Source: Bacillota bacterium (GTDB lineage: Bacteria; Bacillota; Sulfobacillia; Sulfobacillales; Sulfobacillaceae). From it: a stretch of DNA of 64,000 bases. Position 1 is the first letter of the stretch. Each line of letters starts with the position of its first letter. Below the pieces are notes generated by a model. It saw only the letters and a program-made list of their open reading frames with translations, was not told where the DNA came from and made no database searches. The stretch lies in NCBI GenBank assembly GCA_021841025.1, contig JAKBWA010000043.1, forward strand, positions 1-64,000, in the 5' to 3' direction. This document shows positions 1 to 8,169 of the stretch, one piece after another. The position numbers were made by a program, and so were the translations under genes.

Positions 1-1
1 G

Positions 2-340
2 TGTGAGTACAAGGATGTAGAGTGGGTGAAAGGGAGCATGAGTGCGGATCACGTGCATAGATACGTGAAAATACCGCCAAAGCTAAGTGTGTCAGAGTTT
101 ATGGGCTACCTCAAAGGGAAAAGTGCACTGATGGTCTTCGACCGTTTTCCGCCAATGAAGCAGGGGCGAGGGCGACATTTGTGGGCGCGGGGGTATTACG
201 TGAGCACGGTAGGGGTCAACCAGGATGTCATCAGAAAGTACATTGAGCAACAAGAAGAGGCGGATATCATCGAGGACAAGTGTCGTGACTTTGTTGATTG
301 CGATCATTTCATTCTTGTTGGTGAGTGGGTTTGCCAATGA
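2..340 (+). CDS. tnpA: IS200-family transposase TnpA (Y1 HUH), 5' end outside the window
   Basis: C-terminal about 112 residues of an IS200/IS605-type single-strand transposase. The frame is open to the left edge, so the gene starts upstream of the window; the GTG at 26 is internal. The HUH metal site is visible as DHVH (usually DHIH in the family), followed by a PPK.SVSEFMGYLKGKSALMVFDR-type segment diagnostic of IS200. Further on, RGYYVSTVG and the catalytic-tyrosine helix IRKYIEQQ are intact. No tnpB follows, as in IS200 proper. The tail after the tyrosine helix is not obviously truncated. The family call is secure; whether the copy is active cannot be told without the 5' part and the ends. 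Confidence 0.85.
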   Translation, partial: CEYKDVEWVKGSMSADHVHRYVKIPPKLSVSEFMGYLKGKSALMVFDRFPPMKQGRGRHLWARGYYVSTVGVNQDVIRKYIEQQEEADIIEDKCRDFVDCDHFILVGEWVCQ

Positions 341-884
341 AATTTCCCCGAATGCTGGAGAGCCAGGTCAGGTGAATTACCGAACGCGTCGTAAACCCTT
401 CAGCATAGATAGGAGAACTTTCACCTCACGCACAAGCTTTTGGAATTTGGGCCACCCTAAAGTTTGCGGCTGCCCTGTCCTTTGGTAATCGGCCCTGCGG
501 ACTTTGCCGCCGGTAGTGGCATAAAGTCTCTCATCGATATGTGTAAGGAGCCGGAGATTCAAGCGAACTATGGCAAGGAAAGCTTGCTAGCTTTCCTTGC
601 CCAGAATCCCCTGCCTTTAGGTTTGGAGAGTATCAGGTGTTTTTCGTTAAGGAATTTAGACGACTTGGCCTCGGCCATGCGGGAACGGCGAAGGCGTGTG
701 CGTGAGAGAACTGTGCGGTAGTCCTCGTGTTGTCAACACGAACTGACAGTAATCTAAATGGGGGAATCCCATCTCTTCTCGCGCATAGGCATAGGAAGAG
801 TCGGGAGCCGGTCAGATCCGGCAGCCCGCTTGGTGAATTTCCACATACACATTCAGGATTGGAGTCCAAAGAGTCTTTTCCATT

Positions 885-919
885 GTCCCCATGCGGCTCA
901 CTGTGAGCCGCATGGGGAC
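885..919. repeat. Perfect 17-bp inverted repeat
   Basis: The arm GTCCCCATGCGGCTCAC is followed by a single T and then its exact reverse complement. No T-run follows on either side and no gene ends nearby, so a terminator is unlikely. It could be a transposon end, a REP-like element or a cruciform site. Confidence 0.8.
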
Positions 920-1222
920 GCTAAAATGCGCGCAATTAAAAGACCGAGTCTTCGACAGGCGGTTGTTCATCAAGATAATCTCGAAAGCGTGTTTTTTCAC
1001 CTTTTTTCCCTATTTTTTCGAAGCGAAGTTTTTGGTTTCCTTGATGTTTTGTTGGGCATACGCTTCGCTGATCATCGTGGGATGCCCCAGTGAGATCGGC
1101 ACGACACCTGTCTCTCTAAGACTGCCTGAGCCAGTGCCGCTCCAGCTGTGAGAGCCATGTCTCTGGTGCGTCCGCCTATGGACATAATTTTCAGGCTATT
1201 CTTTCTTTTGTACAATAGGATC

Positions 1223-1243
1223 AGGGTATAGGGTATAGGGTAT
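1223..1243. repeat. Three tandem copies of AGGGTAT
   Basis: A 7-bp unit is repeated exactly three times in a non-coding stretch. Such a short tandem array can vary in copy number by slippage; no function is visible. Confidence 0.8.
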
Positions 1244-1381
1244 AGAGATGCTCGCGGCTGACACACGTTTAACGCCAGATAGTCTTCATCTGATGGCCCG
1301 ACAAGCTTTAGACATATCGCGCCTGACTTTGAGCCGGTTTTTATAGCGCATGTTGATATCATTTTAAATAAAAATTTGATT

Positions 1382-2323
1382 TTATAAGGTTTTGGCCATG
1401 ACATCAAAACGCCGGGTAATAGAAAATCCGGCCCGAAGATACAACTGCCCTGCCGGCTCGTTTTCTCCTGTCCAGAGAAACCAGGCGTTATGCAGTCCCT
1501 GGCGTTGCATTTGCTCCAGACAACGGTATAAAAGGATTTTTCCCAGACCTGTCCCGCGCGCAGACTGCGCCACGCCAAACGGACCAAATCGCTCTCCCAC
1601 ACTCCCGTAGCCACCGTACAGGCAAAATCCGGTAACTTGGGTGTTGTGCCTGGCTATTAGGATTTGTGAGAGCGAAACGCCTGTTGTAAGAGCGTAGCGG
1701 ATCGCGCGGGTCCAATCCGGATCAAATTCGTGGTCGATAAAGGCCAGGGTATCTGCGACAAAAGGGAGGGTGAGTTGTTCGATAACATAACCTTCATCTT
1801 GGCGTATATCCTCCAACTTCCTCACATCGGGAGGAACTTGAAACCCTACGAGATTTTTATCCATTGCCACTGCTTGATAACGCGGGCGGTAACCAAAATC
1901 TTCAAGTAATTTGTGGCCTTCGGGATATTGATTCCGATCGACTCCCGGGACAAAGTAGTTTGGCGCATACGACGCGAATGACACAGTTCTTCGGTGAAGA
2001 CGTTGAAAGTAGTCATCGGCGGCACGCAATAACCGGTGGCCAAATCCCCGGCGGCGGTACTGCGGATGGACAAAGAAGGCGGTAATCCAGCCGTTGTCCG
2101 GTTCTAAATCTGATCCCGCCAGCGGTAGTCTGCGAATTAAAGCGATTAGGCCGCCAGCAATTTGTCCTTCTTCTTCTATCACAAAAACACCTTGGGGATC
2201 AAAATTGGGGTCAAGCAAAATGCGCTGCATAAAAATTTGTTCGCTCATGCCGTCGGCGGGAAGTGACGCATTCCAAGCGGTTATAAAGGGATATTCATCT
2301 CCGTGCTGAAACGTGCGCAACAT
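1382..2323 (-). CDS. Tandem-domain GNAT N-acetyltransferase
   Basis: 313-residue protein with two GNAT (acetyl-CoA-dependent acyltransferase) domains. The N-terminal domain shows the acetyl-CoA pyrophosphate loop as YRRRGFGH around residue 90. The C-terminal domain shows ARGTGLGK followed by a C-terminal YLRAGF motif typical of the fold. The two-domain build resembles mycothiol-synthase-like or streptothricin-type tandem GNATs; the substrate cannot be read from sequence. The ATG start is preceded by AGGAGG at good spacing. It stands alone between mobile-element debris and an IS607-type element. Confidence 0.8.
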   Translation of the reverse strand: MLRTFQHGDEYPFITAWNASLPADGMSEQIFMQRILLDPNFDPQGVFVIEEEGQIAGGLIALIRRLPLAGSDLEPDNGWITAFFVHPQYRRRGFGHRLLRAADDYFQRLHRRTVSFASYAPNYFVPGVDRNQYPEGHKLLEDFGYRPRYQAVAMDKNLVGFQVPPDVRKLEDIRQDEGYVIEQLTLPFVADTLAFIDHEFDPDWTRAIRYALTTGVSLSQILIARHNTQVTGFCLYGGYGSVGERFGPFGVAQSARGTGLGKILLYRCLEQMQRQGLHNAWFLWTGENEPAGQLYLRAGFSITRRFDVMAKTL

Positions 2324-2747
2324 TTACGAAGCCTCCTGGGTAGAATTTTACAAGGCAATACTCTTGCGCTTGGCATGACCCTTCTCATTAAGAGGACTTA
2401 GGCCTTCATCGCATTAATACAAGAACATGGGTGGACGTTTTCGTCAATGAGTTATTTAGACTAATACTGTTCCGCAATCCACGCTCTATCTCCACTTTTC
2501 ATTTTGGAGTCAAGAGGAAAAAAGGGTCTTGGTTTAGCAAATTATATAACAAGAGTTCACACCTTCTTTCGTTTTGATTTTAAGGGTTCAAAGGCGGCTC
2601 AACTAGGGGATTGGACAGAGGATCCACCAGGCGGTAGACAAAACCGGACTAAAAACGTCAGTATAGTCAAAGTGGTCTGATTTGGAGGAGGTTGAATCGG
2701 CTTCGGAAAATGTTGGCAATATCGGTAATTAGCGATAGAATCGGTGC
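2324..2747. other. Intergenic region left of the IS607-type element
   Basis: No gene is visible. The stretch must contain the promoter of the leftward GNAT gene and probably the left end of the IS607-type element, but I see no clear terminal structure. IS607 ends usually lack inverted repeats, so the boundary cannot be placed by eye. Confidence 0.4.
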
Positions 2748-3400
2748 ATGGAGAAGGATTTGATTCGTCCAGCCGAGGCAGCCGTGTTGCTTTCTGTACA
2801 CCCTCAAACGTTGCGGGCTTGGGATCGGCAAGGAAAGCTTAAGCCAATCCGTCTTCCGAGCGGACAAAGACGCTATCGCAAGGCGGATTTGGATGCGTTG
2901 ATTGGCTTGCCGTCCCCTGTCAATAGTCCCAGAAAATCGGCGGCATCTATGCCCGGATCAGCACAAAAAAGCAGGCCGATGCGGGCAACGTGGATCGCCA
3001 ACGGCAACGACTCATGGAATACGCCGCTCGTCAAGGGTATCAAGTGGTCCTGGAGGCCCTGGATGTCGCATCAGGATTGAATCCCCGGCGCAAAGGATTA
3101 CGAAAAGCAATCCAGGCGGCCGAACAGAAGCAAATTCAGCTGCTATTGGTCGAATATCCCGACCGGCTGACCCGGTTCGGCTACGAATATTTGGTGGATT
3201 TGTTCCGGGTTCTCGGGGTGACAGTGGTTGTCACGTCCGCGCAAGAGCCCGAGGATGCCCATACTGAGCTGGCGAAGGATCTGCTCGCCATCGTGCCATC
3301 GTTTTCCGCGCGATTGTATGGAGCGCGGGGGGGACGGAAAGTTCGCGAAACAGTGACCAAAGTCATGGCAGAGGTGACGGAGAATGGGGAAAGTGGCTAA
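2748..3400 (+). pseudogene. tnpA: IS607-type serine recombinase TnpA, frameshifted
   Basis: The first frame encodes a MerR-like winged HTH (residues about 5-50, with RPAEAAVLLSVHPQTLRAWD and a basic GQRRYRKADL wing), the usual N-terminus of IS607 TnpA. The serine-recombinase catalytic domain continues in another frame from about 2945: the nucleophile block IYARIS, then Q-R-Q around 3000 and the C-terminal PDRLTRFGYEYL region. A single-base deletion near 2935-2945 would explain the shift. A short A-run (AGAAAAT) lies just upstream, so programmed -1 slippage is possible, but IS607 enzymes are not known for this. The gene end overlaps the tnpB start by 17 bp. Most likely an inactivated transposase. 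Confidence 0.8.
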
Positions 3401-5186
3401 GACGCGTGCTGATGCTCCAGAGGCGGGTTCCTTCTCTTTCACCATCCAGGGCATATGGCACCCCGACCAGCCCGTTCCCGTCCGACAGGAAATGCGGGGC
3501 TTTTCTTCCTGTGTGCGCTGGGTGTTCAACCGTCTGCACGACACTCCCCCAGGCAACCCCGACCCCAACGTTCCTGTGGCCGATCAACCGTTCAATCGAA
3601 TCAAGCGGGAAGCCCAGCGACTCTTTCACCTGAACTCCCGGTACGTAGCCGATGCGATGATGGCAGCCCAGGCGGTCATCGCATCCCAAAAGGAACTCCT
3701 GCCCCTCCAGATCCAAAACCTGGCAAAGCGAATCGAGAACCTGGACAAGGCCGAGAAAAAGGCCTGTCGGATCCTCAAGAAGCTCGATTCGGCGGAAACC
3801 GCCGCAAGAGGGGAACGCAAACTCCAGGCCATCCGCTGGCGGAAGAAGAGGGCGGCGCTACGCAAGACGGAACTGGAGAACCATCTCCGGAACGGCACTA
3901 TCCCCCCGGTGGTCTTTGGGGGACGACACTTGCTCAAAAAACTGACCCGAAGCCACGGCGAACGGCACCAGGCACTGAGGCGGGAATGGCGACTGCACCG
4001 GCAGGGCGCCCTCTACTCTCGGGGTGACGTGAACAAAGGCGGCAACCCCAATATCCGCGTCGTCAGCGAAGACGGGATCCGGTTCAGGCTCCAGGTAGCC
4101 ATGTCCCATCAAGCACAGTGCCACGGAACCGACAGCAAAGGACGTCCCATCATGCCTGCCGCCCCACGGATCGGCGGCTCCCTCTGGATCCCGGATAAGT
4201 GCCGTCTTTTGCTCATGGATGTCTTCCTTTGCGGTCGGCCTTACAGCGTCCGGATCATGGAAGAGATCCGGCCTCGTGACGCAATATTCCCCGTTGCAGA
4301 TGCGGAAGGCACCGTGTTTCGGGTCCATATCACCTGCGACCGGCAAGAGGAGTTCCCAGAACCCCAAGCCGATTTGTCTCATGGCGTATTGGGCTTGGAT
4401 GAAAATCCTCACGGCATTGCCTTGACCCACGTCGGACCCCAGGGCAACCTGGAACCCTTTCCGGAGGGGTTCACCCTCCCTGAAATCGCGGGCAGTCGTA
4501 AGTTGGCCGGCGACATCCAGGCCGGACTGGATCCCCGAGGGGCCGTCTGGCTGCATGTCCCGGAATTCCGCACCGCTCGGGGATTCCGCCGAACCTATCT
4601 GGCGGGAGTGGTCGCCCAGTTCGTCTGTGACGTGGCCCATTTCCTGAACAAACCGATTGTCCTGGAGGATCTGGACTTCGGGCAAACCCTGGAGAAGGGG
4701 CACCGGCCACACTTTAACCGGTTAGCATCCGGCTTCAACCACGGCCAGGTAATCCGGTTGATCCAGCGGCGAGCCCGGCGGGGAGGTGTTTCCGTAGTCC
4801 AGGTGGATCCCGCCTTCACCTCGGTCATCGGCGGTTTCAAGTATCAGGAATCCCTGGGGCTCTCGGTCCACCAGGCCGCGGCCCTCACCATCGGTCGCCG
4901 TGCTCTGGGAATCCGGGAGCGGATTGCTGGCGGTGCATTACAACGGATCCAACAGTTACGGGAAGACATCCAAAACGCATTGAACCGTTTGCCAGAACTC
5001 GTACCTGGGGAAGGAACGCGAGGCGCGGTAGGCGGGCAGCTCAAGCGCTTGTTGGGGCTTTTCTCAGACAAACGGATTGCGATCCACAACGGGTTTTTGA
5101 CCAGTTGGGCGGATCGAAAACGAACCGGGTTGTGGGGGAGTGTCAGCCGGGCGAAAAAGTTGCTTTCCAGCCTGAACTTTGGGTGA
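3384..5186 (+). CDS. tnpB: Large TnpB-like RuvC protein of the IS607-type element, zinc finger absent
   Basis: 600-residue TnpB-family protein, longer than common TnpB (about 370-430). TnpB proteins are RNA-guided nucleases encoded by IS200/IS605/IS607 elements. RuvC-I is visible as LGLDENPHGIAL (Asp) and RuvC-II as IVLEDLDF (Glu). In the RuvC-III region the usual V.P..TS block is present as QVDPAFTSVIG, but the CxxC zinc finger after it is missing and the usual D-x-N-A-A motif reads SVHQAAAL, placing His where the catalytic Asp is expected by eye alignment. A central Lys/Arg-rich coiled-coil-like segment spans about residues 110-170. The ATG start overlaps the tnpA end. The protein is full length without stops; whether it cleaves DNA is uncertain. 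Confidence 0.8.
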   Translation: MGKVAKTRADAPEAGSFSFTIQGIWHPDQPVPVRQEMRGFSSCVRWVFNRLHDTPPGNPDPNVPVADQPFNRIKREAQRLFHLNSRYVADAMMAAQAVIASQKELLPLQIQNLAKRIENLDKAEKKACRILKKLDSAETAARGERKLQAIRWRKKRAALRKTELENHLRNGTIPPVVFGGRHLLKKLTRSHGERHQALRREWRLHRQGALYSRGDVNKGGNPNIRVVSEDGIRFRLQVAMSHQAQCHGTDSKGRPIMPAAPRIGGSLWIPDKCRLLLMDVFLCGRPYSVRIMEEIRPRDAIFPVADAEGTVFRVHITCDRQEEFPEPQADLSHGVLGLDENPHGIALTHVGPQGNLEPFPEGFTLPEIAGSRKLAGDIQAGLDPRGAVWLHVPEFRTARGFRRTYLAGVVAQFVCDVAHFLNKPIVLEDLDFGQTLEKGHRPHFNRLASGFNHGQVIRLIQRRARRGGVSVVQVDPAFTSVIGGFKYQESLGLSVHQAAALTIGRRALGIRERIAGGALQRIQQLREDIQNALNRLPELVPGEGTRGAVGGQLKRLLGLFSDKRIAIHNGFLTSWADRKRTGLWGSVSRAKKLLSSLNFG

Positions 5187-5239
5187 AGCGAGGGCACCGA
5201 AAACAAGCCGGGGACACCCTCGGCCACCCCGTAGGGCGA

Positions 5240-5430
5240 ATCTCACAGATCGTTCGGGTATGCCAGACGGACGCAGCCGCAAGGTTTGGCCGTCTGGCGT
5301 GTCCCCCTTGGGGACACCTGAAACCGGGTGGGACTCCCGGGCCCAGTTCTCCCTGTCGCTATCTCCGTTTATGGCCCGCATGGGCCATCAGGAGAAATCC
5401 AACCTGAAAGGGGCGAAATCCTGGTCAGGG
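5240..5430 (+). ncRNA. Candidate right-end (omega) RNA of the IS607-type element
   Basis: Immediately downstream of tnpB there is a run of strong hairpins: GCCAGACGG/CCGTCTGGC (5262-5298) and GTGTCCCC/GGGGACAC with a CTT loop (5299-5317), followed by further GC-rich pairs. TnpB guide RNAs are typically made from the 3' end of tnpB plus the element right end, so location and structure fit. The RNA 3' end and the guide portion cannot be placed without knowing the element boundary. Inference from position and folding by eye. Confidence 0.45.
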
Positions 5431-5442
5431 GGAGGACGCTTG

Positions 5443-6561
5443 ATGGATGAACACTGGCCCGCTGGGGCTACGTGCGATTTTGTCAAGTTTCTTGAACCAG
5501 GGAACAAGATGACAAAAGATGTGACAATAAAACGAGGAACACCCGAAATGCTTGAAACTTTGGGGTCTATGGTGGATCGCGTTTACAGACCCTCACGCCA
5601 GCCTGGGTCGGGGATGCCCAAAGAATTTCCTCATCTCTTTCATCCTTTGAACGCTCATAATTTGTTTTACGCAGAATATCAAGGAAATCCTGTGAGTATG
5701 ATCGGGGTTTTAAAGCAAACACTCATTATGCCTGCCTGTTCAATTCCGGTGGCTTCGATTGGCAGTGTCGTGACTTTGCCTGAATACCGAGGGCAACAAC
5801 TTGCCACGGCGGTATTGGAAAAGGTTTTTCAATCTATGGATGATGAAGGACAAGCCTTATGCCTAATTTCTGGGGAACGGCAATTGTATCAGAGACTGGG
5901 TTGTGTGAAAACGGGGAGGATGTTCACTGTGCGGGCCAGAGCCTCGTCGCCTTCGAAGAAAACACCGGCGTTTTTAATCAGACGCATTGCCGGGGAAGAC
6001 AGAAGCAGCTACGCTTCTCAACTTGCCGGGATATACCGTCAAGAACCGTACCGTTTCCAGCGCAGTGCGCAAGAAATGAGCGTATTGCTGAATGCTTTGT
6101 GGTTCCAAAGATCGGGTTTTCACCAGGAACTCTTTGTGTTGGAGACCCCTGCGTCCATAGCCGGCTATATCGTGGCATTCGTGACACCATCTGAACCTCA
6201 CCAGGCCCATATCATGGAATGGGCCGGAAACAGAGAGATAATTGGTGAAGCATGGCCCAAGGTGATGGAGGAACTGGGTGTGCAGTCGGTAATATTTCAT
6301 GTCCACGAAAGAGATTGGTGGATGCGAAGATTGGTGGAAGAAAGAAATTGGGAAAAAGAGTCCGTTCCCATTCAAGGTACTCTGAAAACCGCTCATGTGG
6401 ATACATTGCTGCAGTCGGTGAGGCCATTATTGGAAGAATTGGGAGAATGGCCATGGCGATATGGAAAAGAGGGGGATGTTCCGTCTCGGCTATTTGGCTT
6501 ACCAAATGAAGGAGGACTGGGTATCCCCTTTGTTTTGACGGACGATTTGAATTATATTTGA
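5443..6561 (+). CDS. Eis-like GNAT acetyltransferase
   Basis: About 372 residues. The N-terminal GNAT domain starts at VTIKRGTPEM, with the acetyl-CoA loop as LPEYRGQQLA. A second acyltransferase-like half and a C-terminal SCP2-like region follow, the arrangement of Eis-type multi-acetylating enzymes. I chose the ATG at 5443 because GGAGG lies 7 nt upstream; the ATG at 5509 is an alternative that begins directly before the conserved domain but has a weaker SD. It lies just beyond the right end of the IS607-type element, so its native promoter may have been replaced. It is followed after 106 nt by namZ in the same direction. Confidence 0.75.
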   Translation: MDEHWPAGATCDFVKFLEPGNKMTKDVTIKRGTPEMLETLGSMVDRVYRPSRQPGSGMPKEFPHLFHPLNAHNLFYAEYQGNPVSMIGVLKQTLIMPACSIPVASIGSVVTLPEYRGQQLATAVLEKVFQSMDDEGQALCLISGERQLYQRLGCVKTGRMFTVRARASSPSKKTPAFLIRRIAGEDRSSYASQLAGIYRQEPYRFQRSAQEMSVLLNALWFQRSGFHQELFVLETPASIAGYIVAFVTPSEPHQAHIMEWAGNREIIGEAWPKVMEELGVQSVIFHVHERDWWMRRLVEERNWEKESVPIQGTLKTAHVDTLLQSVRPLLEELGEWPWRYGKEGDVPSRLFGLPNEGGLGIPFVLTDDLNYI

Positions 6562-6667
6562 GGACCTGCACTGCAAAGAAAGAAGGTTAAATACCCTCCG
6601 AAGGAAATGTTGAATCTTTTGACGGAGCGAGGGTACAAAAAGCGAGGATATTGGGAGGATTGGCAAA

Positions 6668-7828
6668 ATGAAAACGGTTTTGGGGATTGAACGGCTGATT
6701 CATGAATATCCGGATTTAGTAAAAGGAAAGAAAAATGGGATCGTGACCAACTACACAATGACCGACGGCCAATTGGTTCCGGTCATTGACTTGCTTATGA
6801 ACACCTTTGGAAAGGATATCGTCAAACTTTTTGGCCCGGAACACGGAGTTATGGGTGCTGCGGTAGAAGGGGAAAGCGTTCCGGCTCAAAGAGACATGCA
6901 CAGTACTTTGCCGGCACTGAGCCTTTATGGGCATCGCCGGGCGCCAGATCCGGCGATGCTGGATGATATTGATCAGATCATTTTTGACCTTCAAGACATT
7001 GGCACTCGATATTACACCTACGTGTGCACGTTGAAAGGCGTGTTGGAGGCCTGTGAAAGCAAAGGTGTACGCTGTATAGTTCTCGATCGTCCCAATCCTA
7101 TAGGAGGGGAATCATTAGAGGGCGTTCGGGTTGAGCCAAACTTCCGATCCTTTGTGGGCTGTCTGCCGATTCCTGTCCGTCACGGACTAAGTCTGGGAGA
7201 AATGTCCCGGTGGCTTAATCGCGACGAATATAAAGACCTGGAACTCAAAGTGGTGCCCATGGCGAACTGGAAGCGGTCGTTCTATTTTCCGGATACAAAT
7301 CTTCCCTTTGTGCCCCCGTCGCCGAATACGACCGGACTCGATATGATGGTCCTCTACCCTGGAACGTGTCTGTTGGAAGGTGTGAATGTGTCGGTAGGGA
7401 GGGGAACCACTAAACCTTTCGAAATCATTGGAGCTCCTTTTATCGACGGTTTTGAGTTAGCCTGGCAGTTCAATCGGCAAAACTGGCCCGGAGTCAGGGC
7501 CAGACCTTTATACTTTGTGCCGTGGCGCAACCCTTATGCCAACACTCTGTGTCAAGGTATTCAATTGCACGTGATGAATCCCAGAATGATTCCAGGACTT
7601 CGCGTCGGGATTGCCTTGGTGCAACTGGTTCATGATTTGTATCCAGAGCATTTTTCTTTTCTGTCTGATTCTGATGGCCATGGGGCTCTCTTCTTTGATT
7701 TGCTCGCGGGCACGGATCGTCTGCGCCATGCAATTGAAGCGGGGGCCGCTCGAGATTTTCTTCAAAATGAAAGCTCAATTCTTGAAGATTATCGTCAAGA
7801 AGTGGCTCAGGATTTGCTGTATGAGTAA
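6668..7828 (+). CDS. namZ: Exo-beta-N-acetylmuramidase NamZ (DUF1343)
   Basis: 386 residues covering the whole DUF1343 family length. Conserved blocks are easily read: LFGPEHGVMG, a D-x-x-S-T-LP-x-x-SLYG stretch, DLQDIGTRYYTY, VLDRPNPIGG, SFVG and PVRHGLSLGE. NamZ enzymes release N-acetylmuramic acid from the non-reducing end of peptidoglycan fragments and serve cell-wall recycling. No signal peptide is visible, so a cytoplasmic site on imported muropeptides is likely, although related enzymes are secreted. GGGAGG precedes the ATG. It follows the GNAT gene in the same direction. No dedicated MurNAc catabolic genes (MurQ, NagZ) lie nearby. Confidence 0.85.
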   Translation: MKTVLGIERLIHEYPDLVKGKKNGIVTNYTMTDGQLVPVIDLLMNTFGKDIVKLFGPEHGVMGAAVEGESVPAQRDMHSTLPALSLYGHRRAPDPAMLDDIDQIIFDLQDIGTRYYTYVCTLKGVLEACESKGVRCIVLDRPNPIGGESLEGVRVEPNFRSFVGCLPIPVRHGLSLGEMSRWLNRDEYKDLELKVVPMANWKRSFYFPDTNLPFVPPSPNTTGLDMMVLYPGTCLLEGVNVSVGRGTTKPFEIIGAPFIDGFELAWQFNRQNWPGVRARPLYFVPWRNPYANTLCQGIQLHVMNPRMIPGLRVGIALVQLVHDLYPEHFSFLSDSDGHGALFFDLLAGTDRLRHAIEAGAARDFLQNESSILEDYRQEVAQDLLYE

Positions 7829-8076
7829 GATGTTGTCCGGCGTGATTGCACGCGATCACAAAAGATGGATCATAGCTTGGTGATAGGCTAAAGGCGTCCG
7901 ATCTGAATATTAAGCGTAATGAGATCACGTATGGGGACAGGATCATGGTGAATGGGAGCGAGATTTTGGACACAATGGGCGAAAGTTAAGGCAACTGGCT
8001 TCGCCAAATATGCTAAAATATTCTTAAAGTGTGGCACAATGGGGGCTGTGACAAGACAGACCTTGAATATAAAAAT
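7829..8076. other. Intergenic region and probable glpD promoter region
   Basis: No gene is visible. The stretch carries the end of namZ transcription and, by position, the promoter for the glpD leader. I could not identify confident -35/-10 boxes. Confidence 0.4.
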
Positions 8077-8146
8077 GGTCTCGAGATCATGGAGAAGACC
8101 GCAAGGGGTATGTGCATAGAGGCACATGCCGCTTAGCGGTCTTTGT
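8077..8146 (+). promoter_or_regulatory. glpD leader with competing hairpins (candidate antitermination switch)
   Basis: Two mutually exclusive hairpins precede glpD. The long hairpin pairs AAGACCGC (8095-8102) with GCGGTCTT (8136-8143) and has an inner stem ATGTGC/GCACAT (8110-8115 with 8122-8127). An alternative upstream hairpin pairs GGTCT (8077-8081) with AGACC (8096-8100), using the same bases as the left arm of the long one. In Bacillus subtilis, glpD is controlled by GlpP antitermination at a leader terminator, so this is the expected place for such a switch. The T-run after the long hairpin is poor, so control of ribosome access (SD at 8154-8162) is an alternative. Confidence 0.6.
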
Positions 8147-8169
8147 TGGTTGATGAGGAGGGTTTAAGA

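Larger units (their letters stand above)
341..1381. other. Gene-poor stretch downstream of the IS200 remnant
   Basis: No convincing gene is seen. Open frames here are short, overlap each other on both strands, lack SD sequences and match no family I recognise. The stretch holds a perfect 17-bp inverted repeat (885-919) and three tandem copies of a 7-bp unit (1223-1243). It looks like decayed mobile-element DNA. Confidence 0.5.

Noticed and set aside
464-721. 85-residue open frame as a gene
   Set aside because: No SD, no recognised family, and overlapping frames of similar length on the other strand.
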